From assembly GCA_964565405.1 (NCBI GenBank), contig CAZMEW010000005.1, positions 1 to 47,853 on the forward strand: a stretch of 47,853 bases of DNA, given 5' to 3'. Of the stretch, positions 1 through 5,965 are shown one piece after another. The position numbers were made by a program, and so were the translations under genes. Position 1 is the first letter of the stretch; every line of letters begins with the position of its first letter. Under the pieces are notes generated by a model. It saw only the letters and a program-made list of their open reading frames with translations. It had not been told where the DNA came from and did no database searches. The DNA is from UBA922 sp964565405. Lineage in GTDB: Bacteria > Patescibacteriota > Patescibacteriia > Magasanikbacterales > UBA922.

Positions 1-61
1 TTTTGTCTTATTCTAGCAAAATTTTTATAAATTACAACTTATACACACCATGCCACATATC

Positions 62-90
62 TTGACAAAATCGTCTTTGTATCATACTAT
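62..90 (+). promoter_or_regulatory. Promoter of GC-rich unit A
   Basis: A perfect -35 TTGACA (62-67) is followed after 17 bases by -10 TACTAT (85-90). The leader then contains GTCCAG and CTGGAC, which can pair just upstream of the Shine-Dalgarno sequence. This is a sigma70-like promoter and explains expression of the small ORF that follows. Confidence 0.75.
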
Positions 91-143
91 CTTTCGTCCA
101 GTATACCCAATCACATACTTTCTCTGGACAAAGGAGCCTTCGA

Positions 144-449
144 ATGGGCGCTTTAAGATATATGGGTGGTATAGCAACTGCCCTGAAGCCTGGAGATAAG
201 ATCTGCTTCCGGATAGCGGAAAGAGCGCATACAGCGTGCTTCGTCCGGAGCGGGATCGATCTGGAAGTACCCAGACGGGGTGGTGGGTATATCCATCAGC
301 TTGACCTCTGGGCGTGGCACGACGTTCTCACCGAGGATCAGTGCCGCAATATCGCCATGCTGATTGGCTACAGTCACGGTCTGGCGATCGAGAACAGTCA
401 ACCCACGGAGCGTAGAGGTCAATTACTGATCTTTGAGCTGGTGGAATAG
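144..449 (+). CDS. Small hypothetical protein of GC-rich unit A (101 aa)
   Basis: I do not recognise a family. The start is supported by AAGGAG seven bases upstream of the ATG and a near-consensus promoter 54 bases before it. The protein is soluble, with no membrane segment or signal peptide; it has several Cys and His residues, a basic Gly-rich stretch near residues 43-48 and a Trp pair near 55-58. Its codons are GC-rich, unlike the AT-rich minus-strand genes around it. The stop is followed at once by a CCGAC-GAAAA-GTCGG hairpin and then a terminator. The same architecture recurs in the units at 2961-4942 and 25300-25835, so it was probably acquired as a self-contained expression unit. That it is a real gene is well supported by its signals; its function is unknown. 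Confidence 0.7.
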   Translation: MGALRYMGGIATALKPGDKICFRIAERAHTACFVRSGIDLEVPRRGGGYIHQLDLWAWHDVLTEDQCRNIAMLIGYSHGLAIENSQPTERRGQLLIFELVE

Positions 450-524
450 CCGACGAAAAGTCGGCGCTGCCACTCTCACCCGCCTCACCCCGCCGACACG
501 ATGTTCGCGGGGTTCTTCATTTTT
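450..524 (+). terminator. Post-stop hairpin and terminator of unit A
   Basis: A CCGAC/GTCGG hairpin (450-464) starts directly after the stop codon. CCCCGC (488-493) pairs with GCGGGG (507-512) and is followed by a T-rich run to 524. The T-run reaches the end of the convergent GtrA-family gene, whose stop is at 523. Confidence 0.7.
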
Positions 525-951
525 ATACCACATTTTCTTCTTTTTTATACACCCAGAACCGAAACAACGCGAAATTCCACAATACCATACAGGCAATCGA
601 ACTTACCCTAACTAATAAATATGGCACTCCCCACAACTCATTTCCTATATACATTGCTCCAACCGCAAATGAATAATTCCATGCGGCGAGTAGCAGATAC
701 CGTATGAGCTCTCGGTGTGTCGCACCCGTACTCCCAAATGACCATTTTTTATTCAAGGTGAAATTGAATCCCATCACCAGTGCCTGATTGATAATTACTG
801 AAAGTGTAGGGTTGAGATCGAGCCACTGAACAAAAATTGTAAGTAGGCAGAGATCAATTGCAACACTCGCAGTGCCCACAATTACATATTTTGCAAATTT
901 TACGCGCTCTGCCCAGACACGTTCAAACGCTCGAAGAATTTTTTGATTCAT
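523..951 (-). CDS. GtrA-family membrane protein
   Basis: A small integral membrane protein of the GtrA family (PF04138), whose members are thought to help move undecaprenyl-linked sugars across the membrane or to assist cell-surface polysaccharide synthesis. It shows four hydrophobic segments spread over the whole protein, the family-like N-terminal YVIVGTASVAIDL stretch and an NFTLNKKWSF segment after the second helix. An upstream in-frame ATG at 963 overlaps the -10 box (TATAAT, 962-967). I therefore place the start at the ATG at 951, which lies about where transcription should begin, giving 142 residues on a leaderless mRNA. It converges with unit A. No glycosyltransferase partner is adjacent in the window. 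Confidence 0.85.
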   Translation of the reverse strand: MNQKILRAFERVWAERVKFAKYVIVGTASVAIDLCLLTIFVQWLDLNPTLSVIINQALVMGFNFTLNKKWSFGSTGATHRELIRYLLLAAWNYSFAVGAMYIGNELWGVPYLLVRVSSIACMVLWNFALFRFWVYKKEENVV

Positions 952-961
952 AATATTACTC

Positions 962-989
962 ATTATACCTAAACAAATTCAAAATTCAA
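962..989 (-). promoter_or_regulatory. Promoter of the GtrA-family gene, overlapping an upstream ATG
   Basis: On the minus strand, TTGAAT (984-989), a 16-base spacer and a perfect TATAAT (962-967). The predicted transcription start is near 955, so the ATG at 963 lies upstream of the transcript and the ATG at 951 would be translated from an essentially leaderless mRNA. Confidence 0.65.
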
Positions 990-1011
990 AGTGCAACATG
1001 TAAAACCATAC

Positions 1012-1067
1012 CTAAAAACTCAAATGTTTTACGATTTGAGTTGAAGATTTAAACTTTGAGTTTTTAG
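1012..1067 (-). terminator. Terminator downstream of mntH
   Basis: A perfect 13-base inverted repeat, CTAAAAACTCAAA (1012-1024) and its complement (1055-1067), with A/T runs on both arms. It sits just past the mntH stop and could act in both directions. Confidence 0.6.
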
Positions 1068-1074
1068 CTTTAGA

Positions 1075-2451
1075 TTAGAAAAGTTTTGTGATGAAATCTG
1101 TAAGCCCGAAGACATCTGACAGAAGTTTTACATTCAAAACAATAATAACAGCCGCCACGATCCACGCAAGAATCTTGATCCAGAGCTTATTTGCAAACTC
1201 ACCCATCTTTTCTTTGTCGCTGGTAAATAAAATCAAAGGCACTACAGCAAATGAAAGCTGCATACTAAGTATTACCTGGCTCAAAATAAGCAATTTTGCG
1301 GTACCGCTTTCGCCATAAAAAACTGTTACAATCACCGCAGGCACAATTGCAATTAATCGCGTAACTAGCCGACGAAGCCATGGTTTCAACCTCAGTCTCA
1401 AGAAACCTTCCATAACAATCTGACCTGAGAGCGTTCCCGTAAGTGTTGAATTCTGACCCGAAGCAAGAAGTGCGACTCCGAATAATATACTCGCTATCCC
1501 CACTCCCAAAGTTGGAGAAAGTAATTTGTATGCATCTTGAATTTCAGCCACCTCATGTTGTCCGGTTGTAAAGAATGTGGCCGCTGAAACAATAAGAATT
1601 GCTGCATTAATAAATAACGCAAACATGAGAGCAACGGTAGAATCAATCGTTGCAAATTTGATTGCTTCTTTCTTCCCCTCTCTCGTTCGCTCATATTTAC
1701 GTGTTTGTACAATTGAGGAATGCAAATAGAGGTTATGCGGCATGACCGTTGCACCAAGTATACCAATAGCGATAAAAAGCATTTCCTTGTTTTTGATAAT
1801 TTCTGTACTTGGGACAAATCCTCCCAATACTGCGATCACATCTGGCCGTGAGAAAATAAGCTCTGCCAGGAAACAGCCGCCGATTACGACAATAAGTGAG
1901 ATAACGAGTGCTTCGATATAACGGAATCCTTTATTCTGCAAAAACAATACCAGCAACACATCGAGTGCCGTAATACACACACCCCATACGAGCGGAATAC
2001 CAAATAATAAATTAAGTGCAATCGCTGAACCAATCACTTCTGCCAAATCACACGCAGCAATCGCGAGTTCACACAAAATCCAGAGAATAAATGACGTTGG
2101 TTTTGAATAGTGATCACGACATGCCTGTGCCAGATCTCGCCCGGTGACAATTCCTAACTTTGCTGCAAGTGACTGGAGTAAAATTGCCATCAAGTTTGAG
2201 ATCAAGATAACACTCAAGAGTGTATACCCGAATGCAGATCCACCCGCGAGATCAGTCGCCCAGTTTCCTGGATCCATATACCCAACTGCCACCAGGTATC
2301 CAGGCCCCACAAAAGCAAGTAATTTTCTCCATATTTTTACCTTTTGTGGCACTGCAATAGTACTATTGACTTCAGGTAAACTAGGTGTCGTATTTTTCAC
2401 TCGCCATCCTTTTTCTGTAAGTGTTGTTGTGTATATATCTTTAAAATTCAT
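1075..2451 (-). CDS. mntH: Nramp-family divalent metal (Mn2+/Fe2+) transporter MntH
   Basis: A proton-coupled importer of Mn2+ and other divalent metals in the cytoplasmic membrane. The 458-residue length and about 11 hydrophobic segments fit the Nramp family. The two metal-binding signatures are present: DPGNW at residues 60-64 in the first helix, and MPHNLYLHS at about 237-245 in the sixth. A soluble tail of roughly 40 residues precedes the first helix, slightly longer than usual. It lies 18 bases downstream of a DtxR-type regulator on the same strand, so the two form an operon, which fits metal-responsive control of uptake. An inverted-repeat terminator follows. Family assignment is firm; the exact metal preference is inferred from the family. 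Confidence 0.95.
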   Translation of the reverse strand: MNFKDIYTTTLTEKGWRVKNTTPSLPEVNSTIAVPQKVKIWRKLLAFVGPGYLVAVGYMDPGNWATDLAGGSAFGYTLLSVILISNLMAILLQSLAAKLGIVTGRDLAQACRDHYSKPTSFILWILCELAIAACDLAEVIGSAIALNLLFGIPLVWGVCITALDVLLVLFLQNKGFRYIEALVISLIVVIGGCFLAELIFSRPDVIAVLGGFVPSTEIIKNKEMLFIAIGILGATVMPHNLYLHSSIVQTRKYERTREGKKEAIKFATIDSTVALMFALFINAAILIVSAATFFTTGQHEVAEIQDAYKLLSPTLGVGIASILFGVALLASGQNSTLTGTLSGQIVMEGFLRLRLKPWLRRLVTRLIAIVPAVIVTVFYGESGTAKLLILSQVILSMQLSFAVVPLILFTSDKEKMGEFANKLWIKILAWIVAAVIIVLNVKLLSDVFGLTDFITKLF

Positions 2452-2469
2452 ACGATAACTATTCTAAAT

Positions 2470-2877
2470 TTATGTTTTCTTAATCCTTTTTCCATGCGGA
2501 TCCATGGTAGGATTACCAAGAAATTTTGCAAGATGACTAATTACTTCATCTGAAAATGCATGTTCGAGTGCATGTGCTTCAGCATGTACTTTTTTGGTAT
2601 CCATACCCAAAACTACATGGAGAAAGACTTCGATCAGTCGATGTTTGTATGTAAGTTTTTCTGCAAGAGTCATACCCTGTTTGGTAAGATTGATACCACC
2701 ACTTCGATCAGTCTTGATGAGACGAGTTTTTTCTAAATCACGCACTCGTTCTGACACAGTCGAACGTGCAAGCTTGAGATATCTAGCAATATCGATAATA
2801 CGAACACTCAATCCTTGTTCGTGGAGTGAGTATACTGCTCGAATATAATCTTCTCTGGTTGGTGTCATGATTCTCAT
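2470..2877 (-). CDS. DtxR/MntR-family metal-dependent repressor
   Basis: A winged-helix repressor that binds DNA when loaded with Mn2+ or Fe2+. The N-terminal helix-turn-helix (about residues 5-65, beginning TREDYIRAVYSL) is followed by the metal-binding/dimerisation domain, with YKHRLIEVFL and an EAHALEHAFSDEV segment. In the latter a His occupies the place of the DtxR Cys102. The C-terminal SH3-like domain of full-length DtxR is absent, as in MntR. An in-frame TTG at 2904 would put the start inside the operator and ahead of the transcript, so I use the ATG at 2877 (135 residues); the ATG at 2868 is also possible. It is the first gene of an operon with mntH and probably represses both genes through the palindrome at 2885-2904. 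Confidence 0.9.
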   Translation of the reverse strand: MRIMTPTREDYIRAVYSLHEQGLSVRIIDIARYLKLARSTVSERVRDLEKTRLIKTDRSGGINLTKQGMTLAEKLTYKHRLIEVFLHVVLGMDTKKVHAEAHALEHAFSDEVISHLAKFLGNPTMDPHGKRIKKT

Positions 2878-2884
2878 ATCACAA

Positions 2885-2934
2885 TTGTTCGTACATACGA
2901 ACAAAACTATATAATATCTCTAACCATACGTCAA
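2885..2934 (-). promoter_or_regulatory. dtxR-mntH promoter with palindromic operator
   Basis: Minus-strand -35 TTGACG (2929-2934), 17-base spacer, -10 TATAGT (2906-2911). A perfect 9+2+9 palindrome with half-site TTGTTCGTA spans 2885-2904, from the edge of the -10 box across the predicted start of transcription. Binding of the DtxR-family product here would block initiation. The site is seen directly; autorepression is inferred from the family. Confidence 0.75.
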
Positions 2935-2960
2935 GTTGATAACCATCGAACCGAGAACTA

Positions 2961-2989
2961 TTGACAGAAACATAATTACCAGGTAATTT
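2961..2989 (+). promoter_or_regulatory. Promoter of unit B
   Basis: Perfect TTGACA (2961-2966), 17-base spacer, weaker -10 TAATTT (2984-2989). It diverges from the dtxR promoter, whose -35 box is 26 bases away. Confidence 0.5.
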
Positions 2990-3341
2990 CTGTACCCATA
3001 GGCCGTAGCGAGGTGATTGCCAGCTACCCCTGGGCACTTGTTGCCCGCTGACCAGTCCGATATGCAATCAGACGAACCCAAGAGAAATCTTGGCTGCGTC
3101 ACATTAGGAGCGATCAGAAATACTGCTCGCACTATTCCCTCGGCAGGAGAGAAAAGGCAATGACGATCAATTGATGCTCACAAGCCTGCAGGCTCCGAGC
3201 TTCTGCCCTCACTCCAACCCGGGCCATGTCCGCCCACCCACCGTCACCAGCGCGGGGCTACGCTGTCAATTCCCCTGTGTCTGACTCCCCCTCCCCGATC
3301 GATGGGGAAAATGACCAATCCTCATGCTCAAGGAGTTCTAC
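2990..3341 (+). ncRNA. Long structured leader or possible small RNA of unit B
   Basis: About 350 bases of GC-rich sequence between the promoter and the first Shine-Dalgarno site contain no credible ORF on the plus strand. Small hairpins can be read by eye: GGGCA-CTTG-TTGCCC near 3031-3046, CCAAG/CTTGG near 3078-3095 and CCCC/GGGG near 3290-3306. It does not resemble the conserved cores of RNase P RNA, tmRNA or SRP RNA that I can recall. It could be a structured 5' untranslated region or a functional RNA. Confidence 0.35.
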
Positions 3342-3368
3342 ATGAGCAATAAAGATCCGCCGCACTAA
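3342..3368 (+). CDS. Eight-codon ORF of unit B (MSNKDPPH)
   Basis: ATG with an AAGGAG six bases upstream (3330-3335), read for eight codons and then TAA. The Shine-Dalgarno site is as good as those of the longer ORFs in the neighbouring units, which argues that ribosomes load here. The ORF could be the remains of a gene that lost its body, a leader peptide, or a decoy that sets the structure of the RNA downstream. The next elements are a strong hairpin and a terminator, so nothing else is available for it to regulate in cis. Confidence 0.4.
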   Translation: MSNKDPPH

Positions 3369-3385
3369 ACACGCGACAAACCTCT

Positions 3386-3463
3386 CGACGGCCGCCTCCA
3401 CTCACTGTAGTGGGCGCGGCCGTCGATCACTCCACTAACAAACGCCCAGCAGGGCGATTTTTT
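3386..3463 (+). terminator. GC hairpin plus U-tract terminator of unit B
   Basis: CGACGGCCGC (3386-3395) pairs perfectly with GCGGCCGTCG (3416-3425), with an inner CCACT/AGTGG stem. A second hairpin, CGCCC-AGCA-GGGCG (3443-3456), is followed by A and six T. Confidence 0.8.
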
Positions 3464-3485
3464 ATTACTTTATATATGATGACCC

Positions 3486-3514
3486 TTTACAATTTCATTT
3501 ATTTTTGCTACTTT
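3486..3514 (+). promoter_or_regulatory. Promoter of unit C
   Basis: TTTACA (3486-3491), 17-base spacer, TACTTT (3509-3514), 22 bases after the T-run of the unit B terminator. The leader carries a GCAGC-GTGT-GCTGC hairpin near 3533-3546. Confidence 0.55.
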
Positions 3515-3589
3515 CATCCTGGTCTGACTTAAGCAGCGTGTGCTGCCAAAAGTCCAACAATCATCCTTCCCACACAAAGGACCCTTTCA

Positions 3590-3898
3590 ATGTCCAACAC
3601 CCCGGATATTTCGCCCAGTTCACCACCGGACCAGGAGCAGATCGACGAATCGCAACACGAAGCACGCAGCATCCTCAAAGAAGCCCTCGACCGTGTCGCC
3701 GAGGCAGCTTACACGATCGGCTACCCGCTCAACATTCTGCCGAAGACCTCCGAGGGCGACATCGAGTTCGATGAGGATGACCTCAGGAAGACAGGTCATC
3801 CGACACTCGTGGCTATCGCCACGATCGCCGAAGCGATCTACGCCGCACTCGAGACCCTTCCGGATCCGCCCGAAGAGGAGGAGTGTGACGAGGAGTGA
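3590..3898 (+). CDS. Small acidic hypothetical protein of unit C (102 aa)
   Basis: No family recognised. The ATG is preceded by AAAGGAC about ten bases upstream, and the reading frame closes with TGA at 3898. The protein is strongly acidic: a Ser/Pro/Asp/Gln-rich start (residues 1-20), an amphipathic helix-like segment rich in Ala and Glu (about 24-45), a DIEFDEDDLR stretch near 60, a second Ala-rich helix (about 73-90) and an EEEECDEE tail. There is no signal peptide or membrane segment. Codon use is GC-rich, unlike the surrounding genome. The acidity could suit binding of a basic protein or nucleic-acid mimicry, but that is speculation. Confidence 0.7.
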   Translation: MSNTPDISPSSPPDQEQIDESQHEARSILKEALDRVAEAAYTIGYPLNILPKTSEGDIEFDEDDLRKTGHPTLVAIATIAEAIYAALETLPDPPEEEECDEE

Positions 3899-3910
3899 GA
3901 AGGACCAACT

Positions 3911-3987
3911 GCCGCAGTCTGCGACCCGCTCGGGAAGCATCTGCGGCCGTTGCCATAAAAACAAAACACCTACCAGGGCGATTTTTT
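3911..3987 (+). terminator. Hairpin and terminator of unit C
   Basis: GCCGCAG (3911-3917) pairs with CTGCGGC (3941-3947) just after the stop. A weaker CACC/GGGCG stem with one mismatch (3967-3980) is followed by A and six T (3982-3987). Confidence 0.6.
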
Positions 3988-3995
3988 GTTTATAC

Positions 3996-4023
3996 TTGCA
4001 TAAATTTTAAACTATGGTATTCT
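3996..4023 (+). promoter_or_regulatory. Promoter of unit D (extended -10)
   Basis: TTGCAT (3996-4001), 16-base spacer, TATTCT (4018-4023) with TATGG directly before it, matching the extended -10 pattern TRTGN. The 36 bases from GTTTAT onward match the length and part of the sequence of the unit E promoter, so the two are probably related copies. Confidence 0.55.
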
Positions 4024-4115
4024 TGTACCCGACTAGATTCGGCGTGCTGGGGTAATGCCTCGGCAACCAACGCTTCGTCTGGTTTCACGGTGCACAGCCC
4101 AAAGGAGGGCAACAT

Positions 4116-4151
4116 ATGAAGGGCCACGATTCGTCGTTGCTGAACTGCTGA
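4116..4151 (+). CDS. Eleven-codon ORF of unit D (MKGHDSSLLNC)
   Basis: ATG preceded by AAAGGAGG (4101-4108), the strongest Shine-Dalgarno match in the window, then 11 codons and TGA. More than 200 bases of highly structured GC-rich RNA follow before the terminator, with no further ORF that has start signals. As in unit B, the product may be a micropeptide or a leader, or the ORF may be what is left after a frameshift in a longer gene. No reading frame of gene length continues through the segment. Confidence 0.4.
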   Translation: MKGHDSSLLNC

Positions 4152-4365
4152 GCGCACTCGCTGGTTAGTCGTCTTCCTCAACTGTGGAAGACGGTGCGAG
4201 GCCTTGATCGGCCCGGCTGAACTACAGTAGACGACGGCTTCACCTCGGATCTTCCCTCGCAGGAAGCAGGCACGCAGCCGCCGCGGCGCCGCTGCGCATC
4301 TATCCAAAAGTCGAGCTCATGCTCGAACATAGGATGGGTGCGCAGCGTCGACTCATCAATGAAAA
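4152..4365 (+). ncRNA. Structured RNA segment of unit D
   Basis: Between the 11-codon ORF and the terminator the sequence can fold into several strong stems: CGTCTTCC with GGAAGACG (about 4169-4193), and CGCAGC with GCTGCG around a GC-only core (about 4274-4297). No plus-strand ORF with a ribosome binding site is present. The arrangement suits a functional or stabilising RNA, but no known RNA family is evident to me. Confidence 0.35.
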
Positions 4366-4387
4366 CACCAACACATGGTGATTTTTT
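4366..4387 (+). terminator. Terminator of unit D
   Basis: CACCA-ACACA-TGGTG hairpin followed by A and six T. Confidence 0.65.
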
Positions 4388-4394
4388 GTTTATA

Positions 4395-4423
4395 TTGACA
4401 AATAGGCTAATATATGGTATTAT
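4395..4423 (+). promoter_or_regulatory. Promoter of unit E (consensus, extended -10)
   Basis: Perfect TTGACA (4395-4400), 17-base spacer ending in TATGG, then TATTAT (4418-4423), seven bases after the T-run of the unit D terminator. This is among the closest to consensus in the window. Confidence 0.8.
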
Positions 4424-4429
4424 GGGTCG

Positions 4430-4560
4430 TTCCTTTGTAAGGAAAGTTCTTTACAGAACCTGACCATTTTTTGTATTTGGTCAGTATTGCGATATTTTAG
4501 AATCTATAAAGTATTGCAAAACTGACTGAGTGCTGAATGGTAGGGTTACCATTCGGTTCA
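4430..4560 (+). promoter_or_regulatory. Leader of unit E with five successive hairpins
   Basis: Reading downstream from the promoter: TTCC/GGAA around TTTGTAA; GTTC/GAAC around TTTACA; CTGACC/GGTCAG around a T-rich loop; an 11-bp stem starting GCGATATTTTA with two G-U pairs; and GAATGGTA/TACCATTC. Five near-perfect stems in about 130 bases ahead of a short ORF suggest a folded leader. I recognise neither a T-box nor a known riboswitch core. Confidence 0.5.
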
Positions 4561-4601
4561 AAAGTCCATTACCCGCCAAGATACTCAAGGAGAACGCAGT
4601 A

Positions 4602-4808
4602 ATGAAGCCGTCACAAAAATTTGCTGCTGAAAAGAGCCTCGCTGAGAAGGCCCATAGTGCGATGAAGGCCTTCAAAGACAACCTCCGACCCGAAGAACGA
4701 GCAGACCTCACTCTGCTCAAGTGCCACGGAGGCGCCCGACCCAAGGTGCGCAGGCCCTCAGACATCCTCATGCTCGCGAGCTACGAGAGCAATGTGATGA
4801 GATCCTGA
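4602..4808 (+). CDS. Small basic hypothetical protein of unit E (68 aa)
   Basis: No family recognised. I chose the ATG at 4602 because AAGGAG lies nine bases upstream (4587-4592); the longer in-frame version from 4530 would begin inside the last leader hairpin. The first 40 residues, rich in Lys, Ala and Glu, look helical. A basic Gly/Arg/Pro stretch (GGARPKVRRP) follows, then a short hydrophobic run. The overall basic charge would allow nucleic-acid binding, but there is no motif to prove it. GC-rich codon use matches the other units and not the host genes. Confidence 0.65.
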   Translation: MKPSQKFAAEKSLAEKAHSAMKAFKDNLRPEERADLTLLKCHGGARPKVRRPSDILMLASYESNVMRS

Positions 4809-4814
4809 ACCGAA

Positions 4815-4942
4815 GGCAGGGACGAGACACGACACGCACGCAACCACCAAGTCGCACGCGCTGATCGTGTCCGTCCCTCGCCCATATCAAAAAGCAGATA
4901 GCAAGTAGCAAACTAATTTGATACTGAACTATCTGTTTTTTT
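4815..4942 (+). terminator. Long GC stem and U-tract terminator of unit E
   Basis: GACACGA (4826-4832) and GGGACG (4819-4824) pair with TCGTGTC (4865-4871) and CGTCCC (4872-4877) in one long stem. CAGATAG (4895-4901) pairs with CTATCTG (4929-4935) before seven T. A T-run on the opposite strand lets the last hairpin also end the parvulin-like operon coming from the right. Confidence 0.75.
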
Positions 4943-4969
4943 ATTATCTACCACGCGTTCTACTTGTCA

Positions 4970-5932
4970 TCATTTCTGAAAAGGATTTGATACACCTTTT
5001 GCAAATTCAATTTCAGAAGCAGCCAATCGCTGATTCATAAAATTGGTAAATTGTTCTGTATCAGTATCGATCGTCTGGAATAGGATATGACTTACTCTCA
5101 CTTCTTCAATATCAGCGCCTGTTGCCTCTTCCTTTACTGTCCTTTTATCATCTACTCGCACAATATCAAATCCACGTTCAGTTTCGAGTAAGCCTTGCAC
5201 CACTTCACCTACTTCTGTTGAAAATACAGCTCTCTCAAATTCTCCGTTTATACTCCCATGCCTGACCCACCCCAGATCTCCCCCACTTCCCGTACCATTT
5301 TCCTCTAGAATTTTTTCAAACGATTCCCCATTCTTGATTCGACCGAGCGCTCCCTCTGCTTGTTTTTTGATTATTTCTTTTTTGGCAGGATCATATACAG
5401 AGCTCAGATATGCTTTTGACAATTTCTGTTCCAATTCTGCAGGCTTGACAATTTTTTCCACAAACTGGTCGACGGTCCAGCCGTGTCGATTCATTATTTC
5501 TTTTTCAGCCTGTTCTCTACTCCCGAAGTTGGAAAGCAAATTTTCATTTACAATCTTCTCTATTTCAGAAGGCTCAAGTTCCACTTTGTATTCTGGCGCG
5601 ATTTGACTGGTTAATTTATTAAACAATAATCGACTCAATACATACTTCGACATCTCTGATTCAGTGAGTCGAGGCAATCCTGTGGTATCTGTAACATAAA
5701 ATTTGCGCATGGCTCGGATATTATCCACGTATTCTGTATATAGAATTTTCTCGCCATTAATAGATGCTACAGGAATTTTGAAAACTGAAGCCCCTGCAAC
5801 CGTAACTCGTGACTCAGAAAGTGATCTTATGCCGTGTGTAGTTATTCCATACCAACTCCCAAGTGTAATTATGGTTACGATAATTACACCACCTACCATG
5901 AGTATTAGAAATTTTGTATATGTTTTTGACAT
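4970..5932 (-). CDS. Membrane-anchored parvulin-like (SurA/PrsA-type) foldase, paralogue 1
   Basis: A predicted extracytoplasmic peptidyl-prolyl isomerase or chaperone, tethered by one N-terminal membrane helix (about residues 7-27). A SurA-N-like helical region precedes a parvulin core with the family's basic elements: RIKNGESFEKI, then GGDLGW near residue 220 and a GFDIVRVDD end strand. The VRVSHILF strand, which normally opens a parvulin domain, instead comes after the core, near residue 278. I start at the ATG at 5932; the in-frame start at 5956 would add a less likely tail. It directly follows a longer paralogue in the same operon. It probably assists folding of exported proteins such as the giant surface protein encoded upstream. 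Isomerase activity is not certain. Confidence 0.75.
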   Translation of the reverse strand: MSKTYTKFLILMVGGVIIVTIITLGSWYGITTHGIRSLSESRVTVAGASVFKIPVASINGEKILYTEYVDNIRAMRKFYVTDTTGLPRLTESEMSKYVLSRLLFNKLTSQIAPEYKVELEPSEIEKIVNENLLSNFGSREQAEKEIMNRHGWTVDQFVEKIVKPAELEQKLSKAYLSSVYDPAKKEIIKKQAEGALGRIKNGESFEKILEENGTGSGGDLGWVRHGSINGEFERAVFSTEVGEVVQGLLETERGFDIVRVDDKRTVKEEATGADIEEVRVSHILFQTIDTDTEQFTNFMNQRLAASEIEFAKGVSNPFQK

Positions 5933-5965
5933 AATAATATATGGCCAAAACAACAAAAGTAACTA

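Larger units (their letters stand above)
2961..4942 (+). other. Array of four head-to-tail GC-rich small-gene units (B, C, D, E)
   Basis: Four plus-strand units follow each other without ordinary genes between them: B 2961-3463, C 3486-3987, D 3996-4387 and E 4395-4942. Each has a promoter, a leader, a Shine-Dalgarno site, a short ORF, a GC-rich structured segment after the stop, and a U-tract terminator. The next promoter begins only 7-22 bases after the previous T-run. The junctions C/D and D/E share the direct repeat GATTTTTTGTTTATA (3980-3994 and 4380-4394). The block is visibly richer in GC than its neighbours and opposite in strand. I know of no described element with this structure; the individual parts are annotated separately. 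Confidence 0.6.

Noticed and set aside
2868..2904. TTG start at 2904 for the DtxR-family gene
   Set aside because: It lies within the operator and upstream of or at the predicted transcription start; the ATG at 2877 fits family and promoter.
2990..3341. Identification of the unit B leader as RNase P RNA, tmRNA or SRP RNA
   Set aside because: None of the conserved core sequences that I can recall for these RNAs is present.
3540..4010. Overlapping plus-strand frames in unit C (3505-3774, 3540-4010) and minus-strand frames (3620-3964, 3990-4307)
   Set aside because: GC-rich sequence keeps several frames open. Only 3590-3898 has a ribosome site at the correct distance from the promoter and stops just before the hairpin.
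3990..4307. Minus-strand ORF of 105 codons across unit D
   Set aside because: It runs against the promoter and terminator signals of the unit, has no Shine-Dalgarno site and crosses the hairpins.
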